This document shows positions 1 through 10,545 of a DNA stretch of 64,000 nt, piece by piece. Source of the stretch: Pieris napi (taxonomy: Eukaryota > Arthropoda > Insecta > Lepidoptera > Pieridae); the NCBI RefSeq assembly GCF_905475465.1, contig NC_062252.1, positions 6,696,001-6,760,000 on the forward strand. The letters are read 5' to 3'. The notes under the pieces are model-generated. The model made no database searches. It was not told the origin of the DNA and saw only the letters and a program-made list of their open reading frames with translations. The position numbers and the translations under genes are program-made. The first letter of the stretch is position 1; the number at the start of each line of letters is the position of its first letter.

Positions 1-283
1 TTTATTACAGAGCTAAATTAACATTTGTTTTTGTTGTTGTATTGTTATAAGGGCACATAACCAAGACTTTATGCTAAGACCCAGTTGTATTGTAATTCCT
101 AACTTATGTACATATAAGTTAAATAATAAATTTGTTATATTATTTGGAATTTGTTACCATATTTATGATGGTATTTCTATTTACATAACAACAACTAATT
201 TCAGTCTTGTTTATAATTGGCCTTAGTATCATTCATTAATATAGAAAGACTGGGTATTAAATTATGGGTTTTGAGCAGCTTAA
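1..283. other. A+T-rich DNA, no feature seen
   Basis: Low-complexity A+T-rich sequence. No open frame, repeat terminus or RNA-like fold could be supported. Confidence 0.5.
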
Positions 284-676
284 TCTATATATATAAAAAG
301 AAAATGGTGTTCGTTTGAGGCTCTTTCACGCTTAAACCACTGATCGTATCGACATGAAACTACCACCATTCGATGCGAAATTTTTCCTAGATGGTTTATG
401 GCTAATTTTCCTAATGGTTATTTTTTTAATTCCAACGTTCCTTCATTTTTTTATTTCTGTTTTACTTTTATGAAATTTTTTATCGCTAATATAAACAAAA
501 GAGGCTTCCTAGAACCGCAAAACGTCAACATCTGTTAAAAACTCGATTTTCGAAATATTTCAATTTTCTTAGCGGGAAGTTAAAAAGAAGAATAATAAAA
601 ATATGAAAAAAAAATAAAATAATGAAACATAAAATTTATTTTAATTCGTCCAGCAAAGCGGGCGCGAAACGGCTAG
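284..676 (+). mobile_element. Short non-autonomous Helitron
   Basis: Starts with TC followed by an alternating TATATATA run and ends in GGCTAG, with A before the start and T after the end, as expected for Helitron insertion between A and T. The same TCTATATATATAAAA start is seen at 42911 and 48681, and the CTAG end at four further sites in the window. It is only about 390 bp and carries no Rep/helicase coding sequence, so movement would depend on an autonomous partner, which is not in the window. The family assignment rests on the termini only. Confidence 0.65.
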
Positions 677-946
677 TTACTTATAAATATAAAATACAAA
701 CTTATAGAAGACTTGTTTTGTTATGAGCATGATTAGTTTTGAAAAGTGCTACCTATCTGTTTTGCATGAAAACATTTTATATTTAGGCTTCTAATGGTAA
801 TATTATCATCAAATACATGGTAATATTAACAACGAGCATTATTGGTTTGGAACAGCGCCATCTATTGGTAATCGTAAAAACAGTGTTTAGGTTTCTGCCA
901 GCCATGGTAATAAATTGAGTGAACTATTTATAACTGAGATTGCTTA
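677..946. other. Unassigned DNA
   Basis: No coding sequence or repeat recognised between the Helitron and the next MITE. Confidence 0.4.
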
Positions 947-1177
947 GGATCTGTTTCAAAATGTATGGATAAAGTACCAAATAGCTATGCAACACATAAA
1001 TTGTGCTATTTAACACTTCATCGGACTCATCACTCATAGTTTATGGTAGACTTTATGTCACGAATAGCGCTATCTGACAGTCGTGAAACGCAACAATAGT
1101 GTTTATCCTACCAATAAGTAGTAAATAGCTAATTTGGAACTTATGTAGAACTTATCCGTACATTGTGAAACAGACCC
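947..1177. mobile_element. Tourist-like MITE (PIF/Harbinger type), copy 1
   Basis: About 231 bp with terminal inverted repeats of the form GGRTCTGTTTCACAATGTA. A second copy lies at 53080-53307 and shares most of the interior, including the run around the phrase GCGCTATCTGACAGTCGTG. Flanking bases are TTA on the left and TAA on the right, one mismatch from a 3-bp TWA target duplication. The second copy has a perfect TTA duplication. The TIR start GGGTCTGTTT and TWA target are typical of PIF/Harbinger-derived Tourist MITEs. It is non-coding. Confidence 0.75.
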
Positions 1178-1316
1178 TAAATAATATAAAAAATGACATT
1201 ATTGTTATATAAGTTTTAATTAAACTGGTTTCTTTATATACCCTTTTTATGTCTTTAAATATATCACTAGAGTATATTTTTATTATTGACTGGATTGTTG
1301 CAGTATAATTGTCACA

Positions 1317-1517
1317 GTAAAATTGTAAACACCGCTAGATTGTAATCTATCTCGCTAGAAAATGGCCGTTTCACAATTTGACGGTTTCACTTCGATAGAT
1401 TACAATCTACCGAATAATAATACGTTATATTGTAAGCAGTACGCTGAGGTTCACAATCTTTCGACAGTTTAAAATCTCGCGAGATAGATTACAATCTAAC
1501 GGTTTTTACAATGTTAC
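1317..1517. mobile_element. Foldback MITE, family with GTAAAATTGTAAACACC ends, copy 1
   Basis: Begins GTAAAATTGTAAACACCG and ends with its inverted counterpart (GGTTTTTACAATGTTAC). The interior also contains inverted AGATTGTAATCTATC blocks, so the element can fold into a long hairpin. A longer copy with about 110-bp arms lies at 6607-6910. This copy has lost most of the left arm's inner half. The superfamily was not determined. Confidence 0.75.
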
Positions 1518-1681
1518 GTTAACATAATCATAGACATTGTAGGTGTAATAAAAACAATGACGAGATCCTCTCGAATAGGCGAAGTCAGGCGGAATTCTTA
1601 TAATCTATGTTCATTATAAATCACCCTGGAATTATTACAGCTGGTAATATAATAATAATCCAGTGGCGATCCAATCCGGCG

Positions 1682-1850
1682 TCTGACTGTCAAAGTCAAA
1701 GTCAAATCGTTTATTTCAATTAGACCATCTAAAATGGCACTTTTGAACGTCAAAAAAAAAAAATATAAAGATGATTCTAGTTGCCCCTTCCAAAAGGTAG
1801 TTTTGTGTGGAGAAGAATGGGCAAGAAACTCCACACTTACTCTTTTAAAA
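1682..1850 (-). repeat. LINE-type 3' tail fragment
   Basis: Read on the minus strand it passes through a TTTTTTTGACGTTC stretch, a short linker and AATAAACGATTTGACTTTGACTTTGAC, ending in an imperfect TTTGAC/CTTTGA repeat (1690-1705 on plus). Related TTGACGTTCA tails occur at 3896, 45431 and 49262. Such tails end many lepidopteran non-LTR retrotransposons. No reverse transcriptase sequence remains, so the family is inferred. Confidence 0.45.
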
Positions 1851-2744
1851 TAGGTTTACGATATTTTGTTACATTTGTTAAATAATTATATGTGAAGACA
1901 ATGTACTCTTAGAATAAACTACTATACTAAAAAAGTTAGTATACATGTTCCTCACATATTTACAAATATCGAAACCAAAATATTAAAAAAACACAACAAA
2001 ACAGTGTGTGAGATACAAAAAAAAAAAAAAATATAATTACATTTGTAGCATTATATAAATTAAAAAAAAATAATAATAATAATAACAAAAATATGTAGGC
2101 TTCTGCATGTGTCTTTGATACTTTTTTTAGTCAATTAGCTGTCTGTGCCTGACAGACGCCATTCTCTGTGCCATGATATGTCGATTTTTACACAATCGTG
2201 CGTTTTTGTATCGATCACAAGGTTGACAGCCCTACGGTTATTGAAAGAACTATATCGATATTGCATACAAAAACATCGGGATCACTATCGCTATTGGAGG
2301 TTACAAATTATCGGCGCAAGGTATACGCTGGAATCGCACACTTTACTAGACTCCTAGAAACATATTGCTCGTATTAAAATACTATCTAATTATGCAGAAT
2401 ATTTGGTTCTGAATCTGAATGTTAATGTGCATTGACGCTTGACATTTCACGTCGTAAAAATATGTAGAATCGGAGATTGGCGATTTTCCGGTTCTGAAAT
2501 AACGTCCGGTGACCGGACGTTGACGTGCGGGACTGGCACTGTATGAAGCTTATCAAAACTAGGGTTAATCAATCAACAAGTCAACATGATTCACCTATTT
2601 AATTTTTATCCTGCTGCCATGAAAAACAATGCGGATAAAGCGAATCTTATAAATTAATAATCCGAATAGTAACTAATCATGATAGGTACATAAAAATTCG
2701 TACTATACTATAACGTTTAGTTTTCTTGTTAATTTAGTTTAAAA
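1851..2744. other. A+T-rich DNA, no supported feature
   Basis: Contains poly-A and AAT runs around 2020-2095. A 70-codon open frame at 2145-2357 has no recognisable domain and is not counted as a gene. Confidence 0.4.
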
Positions 2745-2960
2745 AACCTTGGCGATTTCAAAGAGTGACGCAGAGTTTATTGCCAGTTCTTCTCGTCCAT
2801 TCTGCGCCTTTGATTTGAGAACTGGAAGTACATGTAAATTTACAAGCATTAATTTTTCTTCTCTTCTTTTAAAGACTGTCATAAGTGTACATTAAGTTAC
2901 CTACATGAATATAATGATATTTTGATTTCATATATGTAATTTAATGTTATTATTATTATG
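2745..2960 (+). repeat. LINE-type 3' tail, copy A
   Basis: Shares with 3896-4060 and (inverted) 45431-45580 the order: GAGTTTATTGCCAGTTCTTC, a segment with TTTGATTTGAGAACTGG, a spacer, then CATAAGTGTACATT, TTACCTA.ATGAATA and a TTTGA-like end. Three copies in both orientations show a dispersed family. The terminal TTTGA units suggest the 3' end of a non-LTR retrotransposon. It is non-coding. Confidence 0.6.
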
Positions 2961-2967
2961 TATATTA

Positions 2968-3252
2968 ACACGCTGGCAGCTTTTAATAAGCTGATGCGCG
3001 TGTTTTATGGGACTTAAGTTTTAAAGAACTACCCCTCAAATCTGTATTTTCACTTAAAATAAAGAGCTTCTCAATTCCTGGATCATTATAGTGGCCAGTG
3101 AAGATTTTATAGGTTTCAATGAGACTTCCTAAATCAGTAAGGTCAAGTGCTTTCAGACGCTCATTATAAGATTTCTTCCTGAATGACCTGATCATTTTCG
3201 TGGCTTTTCTTTGAATCAAATAAGGATCCCAAATGCTAATGCAAATAGGCAT
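2968..3252 (-). pseudogene. LINE ORF2 C-terminal fragment (Jockey/CR1 superfamily)
   Basis: An 89-residue minus-strand frame with the arrangement IQRKATKMIRSFR ... SYNERLKALDL ... LIETYKIFTG ... RGSSLKLKS. This is the region just downstream of the reverse transcriptase in CR1/L2/Daphne-type LINEs (family consensus: LE.VQRRATK, Y..RL..L.L, D.I..YKI). The stretch downstream on the same strand, rich in AGCTGCCAGCGTG, fits the usual C-terminus followed by the 3' region. The reverse transcriptase is absent, so this is a 5'-truncated dead copy. The exact clade is uncertain. Confidence 0.7.
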
Positions 3253-3895
3253 ACTCTAATAGTGGTCTAATGTAACATTTATATATTTTTAAGAGTGTTA
3301 TGTTATATGGTTTCCTTTTTTGTTTTATTCTATAACCTTTCTTAAGATAATTTAAATACATTTAAGAACCGCATACCTAATAATAGAAAATAGACAATCA
3401 TATAATATAGGTACCCCATAATAGAAAACTGAACTAACTAAAGCTATTCTAGATAGTCAAAAACAAGATGTAAATATGTTTTCATAAGATTTATACGATG
3501 ATAAGGACACAAAATGTTACGAGTGTAGAGACCATTTCTCATTTTACATACGCTCCGCATTCTTTATCATAAAAATCTGCTTATTTAATACGGAAACCAC
3601 GCATTTTTCATAACGTTACAAAGCCTTTCCCTAAGGGCATGGTTGTTTAGAGGGCAGAGATTTCCCACTAGTAATTTTTCCTCTGTCATATTATATCTTT
3701 GGTGAGCATTAAATATTCTTATGTATTGATGGATGATGGCGGCAATTAAATTATCGTAGCTGAATTTATTTCCCTAAAATACGTACGATATAGGAATGTC
3801 AAAACGAACCATGGTGCGTTTTGTTTGTGAATGGAGTTTATTCTTCTTTCGTTTTACAATCTAAGCCTCTAGATATTAAAATTATTTTAAGATCT
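3253..3895. other. Unassigned A+T-rich DNA
   Basis: No gene, tRNA or repeat terminus recognised. Confidence 0.4.
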
Positions 3896-4060
3896 AAACA
3901 TGAAATTTTTAGTTTATTGTCAGTTCTTCTCTTCCGTTCTACGCCCTTGATTTGAGAACTGGCAGTAAATGTAAAATTTACAGCAATTAATGTATATTTC
4001 TTTTTTGATGTTCATAAGTGTACATTGTGTTACCTATATGAATAAATGATTTTTGACTTT
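3896..4060 (+). repeat. LINE-type 3' tail, copy B
   Basis: Second direct copy of the tail at 2745-2960. It has TTTATTGTCAGTTCTTCTCT, TTGATTTGAGAACTGGCAGT, then TGTTCATAAGTGTACATTG and TTACCTATATGAATAAATGA before a TTTGAC-like end. It retains AATAAA, a possible poly-A signal. Confidence 0.6.
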
Positions 4061-4801
4061 TGTCGTAACTGTAACTGTACGACGCCAGTGCTTTGCTTTA
4101 CTTGGAACGGGATTCCGAATTGGAATCTCTTCAGAGTGTATGTCCTATCCATTTCCACTTTCGTAGTTTGATCTGCTGGCAAAAGTTAGCTCAGCAATAT
4201 TTATAAAAGAAATCGCGAATGCTTCTCCATATAAACTATGTATCTCTCCACTAAGAAGTTTATATTATGTAAATATGCTTGAGTTGTACAATTAGAATAA
4301 AAATAATGAACGTAAGTAAGGAATACGTTGCAACTTTAATGCTCAGAAGAAGGAAAAGTGTTGATGCCGTCGTATAATATTTCTTATGCTACTGTCTTTT
4401 GGGTTAAATTTTCCTTGTAATCATACGGCTTAAAGTAATATTTTGTATCCGTAATGAATGTCTCAACTGTCATTGTTATTCTGGAGTGATGTTACATTGC
4501 TGTGCTGGGTTATTACTTCCACGACCTACAAATCTGGAAAACTGTAAACTATTACAAGACCTATGTCACAGAATAAATTCTTAATGTAATGTAGTTTTGG
4601 TTATAATAGTGTGCTATGTTTGTACCAGTATCTTTATAACATTCTTTTAATTAAGCTAAGGGTTGAAATATGTCGTTAAAATATGAGCCATCTATTTTGA
4701 CTGTTAGATTAGATATAAAACATCTAAGTATTAGTTAATTTTCTTAAAGATTTTTATTTTTTACGCTTATTCAGTGAGATTCAAAGACGACAATTCTATT
4801 T
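4061..4801. other. Unassigned DNA
   Basis: A slightly more G+C-rich patch at 4080-4200 has no frame I recognise. The rest is A+T-rich without visible structure. Confidence 0.4.
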
Positions 4802-5200
4802 TTTTTTATGTTACATTAGGCAGACGGGCAGGAGGCTCACCTGATGTTAAGTGATACCGCCGCCCATGGTCACTCAAACTGCCAGAAGGGGAGCGTTCAA
4901 GTATTACGTCACGCAATTTTTGGAGATTATTGACCCCCCATGTAACGCGCGTTTATCTGTACCCAAGTATAGTAAAACGTTTCGTGAATACCGAGTGACT
5001 CTTTATACCTAAAAGTTATCATTATGTGGTGTAAAGTACTGGAAAGTCGAAAATAATATTAACAATAACGTGTAATGCAATCACCGCCCCGTATTGTAAT
5101 TTTATAAAAAGACCTCCAAAATTCGTTACGTAATACATATTTAAACGCTCCCAAGGCTCGCAAGCGCGCTGCCGGCCTTTTAAGAATTGGTAGCTTGACC
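4802..5200 (+). repeat. Lepidopteran short dispersed repeat, interrupted
   Basis: The left part (4802-4888) contains GACGGGCAGGAGGCTCACC and TGATGTTAAGTGATACCGCC. The right part (5153-5200) contains AAGGCTCGCAAGCGCGC and CGGCCTTTTAAGAATTGG. In the other copies (28635, 37803, 38826 inverted) these two parts are contiguous or nearly so, and here a MITE (4889-5152) separates them. I recognise this as a very common lepidopteran short repeat but do not assign a name. Confidence 0.7.
4889..5152. mobile_element. MITE with GGGAGCGTTCAAGTATTACGT ends, copy 1 (nested)
   Basis: Starts GGGAGCGTTCAAGTATTACG and ends with the inverse, ...ACGTAATAC...AACGCTCCC. It is flanked by AAG on both sides (4886-4888 and 5153-5155), a 3-bp target duplication inside the surrounding short repeat. 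A second copy lies at 54236-54514. It is non-coding and its superfamily was not resolved. Confidence 0.75.
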
Positions 5201-6606
5201 ATTTGACATGTACTAACTGTCAAAGTTGTAGTTGGCACTTAATTTGTTTCTAAATGATAGCCTTTGCCTATTAGCAAAGTCAGCTCCTCGGAAGACGGCA
5301 AATATAATAACTTTGTTTACCTTATGTATCTTGGGGGTATAGAATACTTTCCTAATAATTTCGGGGAAGATTTATAAACTTTGCATTATAAAAAGTACCG
5401 AAATAAACAACGCGTAAAGGCGTACAGGGACAAATAATGTGTCTCGTTTAGCCTAACCCCGCTCAAGCTTCAAGTGTCGGCCCTTTTAATCCACCTGAAC
5501 GTGTTTTACGATCAACTTTACCTATAAAAAGTTTTGACACTCAACCTGCGATGCAATAAACATCAGCCCTAACGACAGGGTTATTTCTTTTTGTTTTTTA
5601 TGATGCCAGTTATTGTTTTAATCTAACACGGCTGTAGCATATTTACAATTTTTTTCACAATATGTACGTACATATCTACTAGTTTTTGACAATTTAAGAA
5701 CGAGTAAAAATAATTATTATTTTCGTATATCCTCATTGTATCTTCACAGATTTAGAGATAAGCAAATGTCCTTGTAACAATGCAGCCGAAGAGACGGTAT
5801 TACATGTCCTGACTGACTGTCCAAAAATTTGCTGTAAATATAATATAAAAAGATGTTAACAAAATTAAGTAGTACATAATCATACTAGTTACAAATGATA
5901 ATATCTATACGCACATAAGTTACTTAAACTCCGACGACAATATGTCGGGGAATTAGCTAAAGAATATATTATATATACAGGGTGGCCAAAAACTCGTGGA
6001 TCAAACGCAACTAGGGGATATATGAGGTCATCAGCTGCAAAAAATTGTTCTACGAGAGGTCCTTAAACTCAACCCCTGCAGAGTTATCATTTATTTTGCG
6101 TTTTTATAAGAAAATTGACTTTTTACCTATTACTTATTAAAATTTGAAATAATCTACATTCTGTATCTTTTTCATAATTTCCACTAGATTGGTACTGATG
6201 AGTCCTTGCGTTAGACATGCAATTTAAAGTTGTTTATTGAGTGTATTGAAGATAATATTAAGTTATACGATATAAAAATTTCTCAAATCATAACTTGTTG
6301 TTTACTTCGGACCCCACTGAAAAAAAAAATACTCTACCGAAAAGTGATCCTATATTACAAGTTTTGACGCATTGTGAAAAGGTATCACACATGGCCATGA
6401 GTGGCTCGAATTTCTTTCTAGAAGAATTACAAACAACGATTGTGAAATAATTATTTTAATAAAACAAAACATTTTACAATAAATGCTCAAAATTCCTGAA
6501 ATTTTTTTAGGTGACATACACAAAAATTTTAGAATTGTGCTTTCCGACTTTAAATGCTTTGTACCAGTGTTTCTGTAACATTTGAACTTTCGGTATCAAT
6601 GTTAAC
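5201..6606. other. Unassigned DNA with one transposon-terminus-like motif
   Basis: Mostly A+T-rich without genes. At 5979-5995 the phrase ACAGGGTGGCCAAAAACTC resembles a terminus shared by many insect transposons, but no matching second end was found within a few kilobases. Confidence 0.35.
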
Positions 6607-6910
6607 GTAAAATTGTAAACACCGTTAGATTGTAATCTATCTCGCGAGATTATAAACTGTCGAAAGATTGTGAACCTCAGCGTACTGCTTACAATTTAAC
6701 GTATTATTATTCGGTAGATTGTACTACACTAACTTAGTTATCATTCAAACTTCTTTGGTCAATTACAGATTAATTTTACTTCCCAACAATTTCATATAAC
6801 TACCGAATAATAGTACGTTAATTTGTAAGCAGTTCGTTGAGGTTCACAATCTTTCGACAGTTTACAATCTCGCGAGATAGATTACAATCTAACGGTTTTT
6901 ACAATTTTAC
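6607..6910. mobile_element. Foldback MITE, GTAAAATTGTAAACACC family, copy 2
   Basis: Two inverted arms of about 110 bp, starting GTAAAATTGTAAACACCG on the left and ending CGGTTTTTACAATTTTAC on the right, surround a spacer of about 80 bp. Both arms contain AGATTGTAATCTATCTCGCG or its inverse and the GAACCTCA.CG.ACTGCTTA block. This is more complete than the copy at 1317-1517. It is non-coding. Confidence 0.8.
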
Positions 6911-7934
6911 GCTGACATCAACATTTTAAAATCTATTGAAGCATAATGGAAGACCAAACGTCTTAACAAGCCAATACATATTGACTGGTTTTCAAAGTAA
7001 GGCATCAGACTGTCCAGAAAGTAATTTTTATTGAAAACCTATTAGGGTGGTATTGATTCAGCAGCGACGGCAGGTGATTTACATGGCTGCCTTCGTAATT
7101 CGTTGCCTGACGGACATCCAGTATAAATCAATGTTGAACCCCCGCTAACCGGACATTTATCTCGCCTCTGCGATAAAAAACCTCCATCGAAGGGGTTGAA
7201 ATGTTGCAACTCAGTCCAATGCGTTACGTTTTTTGTTTAGGTGACATTTTTGTACGAATTTGTGATCGTGAAAAGTTTGGAGTTTAGGTAATATTAATAC
7301 TTAATATGCTATACTTCGATCGTGTCACGGCGATGAATCGATTGAATTTTTATTATATACCTAATAGAGTTTCATATTTTTATGTATATTTTAAAGTGAA
7401 AACTTTTATTACATCGTCTGAAACTTTTTCGTCTATATGTCGCATGTCTCGTGACGGTCGGCCGCGGAGTAGGGATAATGTAAAAGGCGCTCGTCATAGC
7501 AGCCAAGGCCAATATGGCGGCGCCTATAGTTCGCAGCAGCTGACCGTGTAGTGTACTTATAGACTATTATTTAATATGTGTATATAATCTAAATAATTGT
7601 TATTAATATATGTATATAATCGAAATAATTGTTAAGTATTATGTATGTCGTACTCTCTAAGACACAGAGTTCAATATAAATATTAGTTGGAGACTTAGTC
7701 TACTTTTATTATTTCCCATTATCATTCCAATTTTCTAAGTATAAAATTAAGATTGATAAAGCGATTATACCCTTAATGGAATATTATTCCAAATTTTTTT
7801 AGTTAAATGTCTATAATGTGAAAAAAAGTTTTACTTTTACCGTGGTTTCATAAAACCACACAATCCTTTTTTTTAATGTTTATTAGTAATCATAACAATC
7901 AAATACACAGTGTTTACAATTTTTTAATCTACAT
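6911..7934. other. Unassigned DNA with a short G+C-rich frame
   Basis: A patch at about 7440-7552 is clearly richer in G+C than its surroundings and holds an open frame ending in a low-complexity R/S/G/Q-rich stretch with stop at 7549-7551. No family was recognised. A 43-bp unit with TGTATATAATC.AAATAATTGTTA is present in two tandem copies around 7573-7640. Confidence 0.35.
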
Positions 7935-8150
7935 AGTAATAATAAAAATAATTAAAAGTTAATAATTAATGAAAAGAAAATTAAAACAAATTTTAAAAGT
8001 TTGGACCCTGCGGCAGTGGTAGCATTTCCACGCTCTATTGCGATACTTATTCGTTGAGCGAGGAAAGCACCAGCTCTGGGGTCACCGGTACTATCTACCA
8101 GGCGACAACTTAAATCTTTAAGTAAAGTTTCATTCAAACTTCCGTAAGCA
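7935..8150 (-). pseudogene. 3' fragment of the RLE-type LINE (see 50233-52772)
   Basis: The minus-strand frame contains RLVDSTGDPRAGAFLAQRIS and IAIERGNA. This corresponds to the C-terminus of the LINE at 50233-52772 (RLVDITGDRRSGSYLGQRIS, LAIQRGNA). Only the last ~45 codons and part of the 3' untranslated region remain, typical of 5' truncation during target-primed reverse transcription. Confidence 0.75.
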
Positions 8151-8896
8151 TAAGTAACATTAAGTAATATTTATAGTAAAAAAAATATCATGATGAATTT
8201 TTCAGACTCAGTTTTCTGCCTAATTTTTAATATATCAAATAATCAATAATTTTATCAGTAAGACTATGTATTTAATTTTTAGATATCTATTGTCTTGTTT
8301 TATACAATAAATATTTTAATCAACGAACTACTATATAGTAAAGCTTTAATTTTAAATATATATTCCGCAAACCTTGTACACTGAAAGTCAAACGAAAGGT
8401 GAATAAAAAAAGATTGCTATCTCGAATATAATATTCATAGAAAGTCATAATTTAATTCCAGAAGACGGCCTGGCGGACTGAGCTTGGAAGAGATTAGGCT
8501 CTTGTCTCGAAAAATGTGAAATGAAGGAAAAACGCGCTCAAAATGTGAAATTATGGACTTTACATGAGATATTCCTTCGTTTATTACACCAAGATTAAAA
8601 TAATGTTGTATTTTGCTGCTGTTGGTTGGGCATTATGTTGTTTGCTTTATTTCTAATGTCTCTTTTATGTCTTTACACATTTTAAAAATATAACTGGTGC
8701 TGGTGAAATCTGCGTAGGATTAGTCAAAATGATATGTTGTTTTGCAAATCTCTTTTATTCATATGCGGTAACTCTAATCATATTTAAAGAATAAAACACA
8801 ATTGCACACTAGTTCGTTTCAAAATTCCGTTAGGATAATAAGAAACTTCGAGAGGTTAACTTTTATTCCTCGATATTTTCGATAACCAGGGACGTG
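8151..8896. other. Unassigned DNA
   Basis: No feature recognised. Confidence 0.4.
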
Positions 8897-9030
8897 AGCA
8901 GCCTTGCGATTCTGTAACTCACTTTTCGAAATCTCACAGCGGTTTTCACAGCGGCGGTCGCTATCAAATCAGTCGTAAAGCAGTCATTTTACGATTTGGC
9001 ATTCTGATAAGGAGGGAGCTTGTAGTTTGT
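8897..9030. mobile_element. Foldback MITE fragment (CAGCCCTGCGATTCTG family)
   Basis: Contains CTTGCGATTCTGTAACTCAC, CACAGCGGTTTTC, GGCGGTCGCT.TCAAATCAGT and the loop phrase GGGAGCTTGTA shared with the complete foldback element at 43335-43563. Only one arm and the loop are present, and the loop is in the opposite orientation relative to the arm. Confidence 0.7.
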
Positions 9031-9035
9031 ATTTT

Positions 9036-9140
9036 ACAGGCAAGAAAACGGGCAGGAGGCGCACCTGATGTTAAGTGATAACGCCCGTTGCCAGCAGGGT
9101 TGCAAGTGCGTTGCTGGACTTTTAAAAATATCTAGAAATA
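9036..9140 (+). repeat. Lepidopteran short dispersed repeat fragment
   Basis: Contains AACGGGCAGGAGGCGCACC, TGATGTTAAGTGATAACGCC and a diverged GTTGCAAGTGCGTTGCTGG. It is the same family as 4802, 28635, 37803 and 38826. It starts immediately after the MITE fragment, and the middle is shortened. Confidence 0.65.
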
Positions 9141-10164
9141 CGAGTGGAGTGTGTAAATACGTCCTTCGCTCCCTTATGACACTGTTATAACCATTGTTGA
9201 GAGTCACTCGGTAAAAGAGTGAAGGCAGAGCAGATACAACAGTAAAAAGTAGTTGGAAATTCCAGCAATCGCAGAAGAGCGTTGTAATAAACAACACAAT
9301 AAAGCTTAGAGGCTCTAGAGCTATAACTTTAGAGAAACAAACATGCTGGCTGTGACTGACTGACGTGACGTTAACTGGCTAACTCAATTAACTCGTTTGT
9401 CGGATTTGCCCAGTTAATTTCTTTGGCCATTGTTTTATTGACTTGTCAAATAGCTTGCCGCTCCAACGCGGATGGATGAAGTAAAGGCTTTTGTTATTCC
9501 CTGTAAATCAGTTTTATAAAACTTTTACGTCTATTTTAAAGAGCAATTAATTGTTTAGGCGTTTTAAATCGAATGTTAATTATAAATTCGCGCTTCCAAT
9601 GAGATATACAAAAATGAAATATCTTTCTGTGCCTACTAGTGACACATTGACAATGGAAGTTCATCTGAAATGAACACGTAGGCGATTTATTCGCTGAAAA
9701 TTTAATAGGAGTATTTCAAATTGGTTTATATATATAACATACATTTTTACATGATCATGCTCCTTAGAGTTTTTTTTTAATTCAAATTTTTAAATTTCTT
9801 TGATTATTGTATGATTATTCTCTCCAATTAATATAAAACTTCGGATTGAATAGAATTTAAAATCTTGTACTTATGTTATGAATTTGTAATATTATTTATC
9901 ATAACACTTTTGTAGAATTCTTCTTTTTAAGTTGCGTATTGATACAAAATTTGAACTATTAAAGTAACATCTGTAACTTATGTTTAATGTTACAATCTTT
10001 TATGGAAATGGCAGATTTGTACATCTGTTTCAATGGTCATAATTTTTATTTCATGAATATATAACGGTCTCACTCCATTTTTTCAAGATATGCCTGTCTC
10101 CTGACGACATTTTCCTTTCCGGTCTAAATAAGTAATTAAGAGAGAAAAATCATTTGTACATAGC
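9141..10164. other. Unassigned A+T-rich DNA
   Basis: No feature recognised. Confidence 0.4.
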
Positions 10165-10545
10165 AAGGGTTGGAACTGTAGAGGTGTAATTATTGTCAAT
10201 ATAGAAATTTCGTAATTTCATTTATAACTACGTATATATTTATAACATTTACACTTTGTCATAGTTTGTATTTAAAAGTATCAGCAGTCAATTTTTTTTT
10301 GGGTTTATATGTATCTACTTATTTAATTATTTTTTTAAGAAGGGGGTGTATGTAGAGGTGTAATTATTGTCTATATAGAAATTTCGTAATTCCATTTGTA
10401 ATATTGTCTACGTATCATTATTTTCGTAATTCCACTTGCACGTGGATCAATCAGTCGCCCTATAACCGCCATGTAAGTCAGAGGACAATAAAGACAGTGA
10501 ATTCTATTTCGGTTTTCATTTGGTGTACGTCAAACACTAAAGAAC
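10165..10545 (+). repeat. Possible LTR-retrotransposon terminal sequence
   Basis: A block TGTAGAGGTGTAATTATTGT ... ATATAGAAATTTCGTAAT occurs at 10176 and again at 10351. The second is preceded by AAGAAGGGGG, which looks like a polypurine tract, and is followed about 135 bp later by CAATAAAGACAG, a possible poly-A signal. The segment could end at ...CGTCAAACA (about 10530). TG start, purine tract and poly-A signal together suggest a 3' LTR. No coding sequence or second LTR was found, so this is tentative. Confidence 0.35.
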
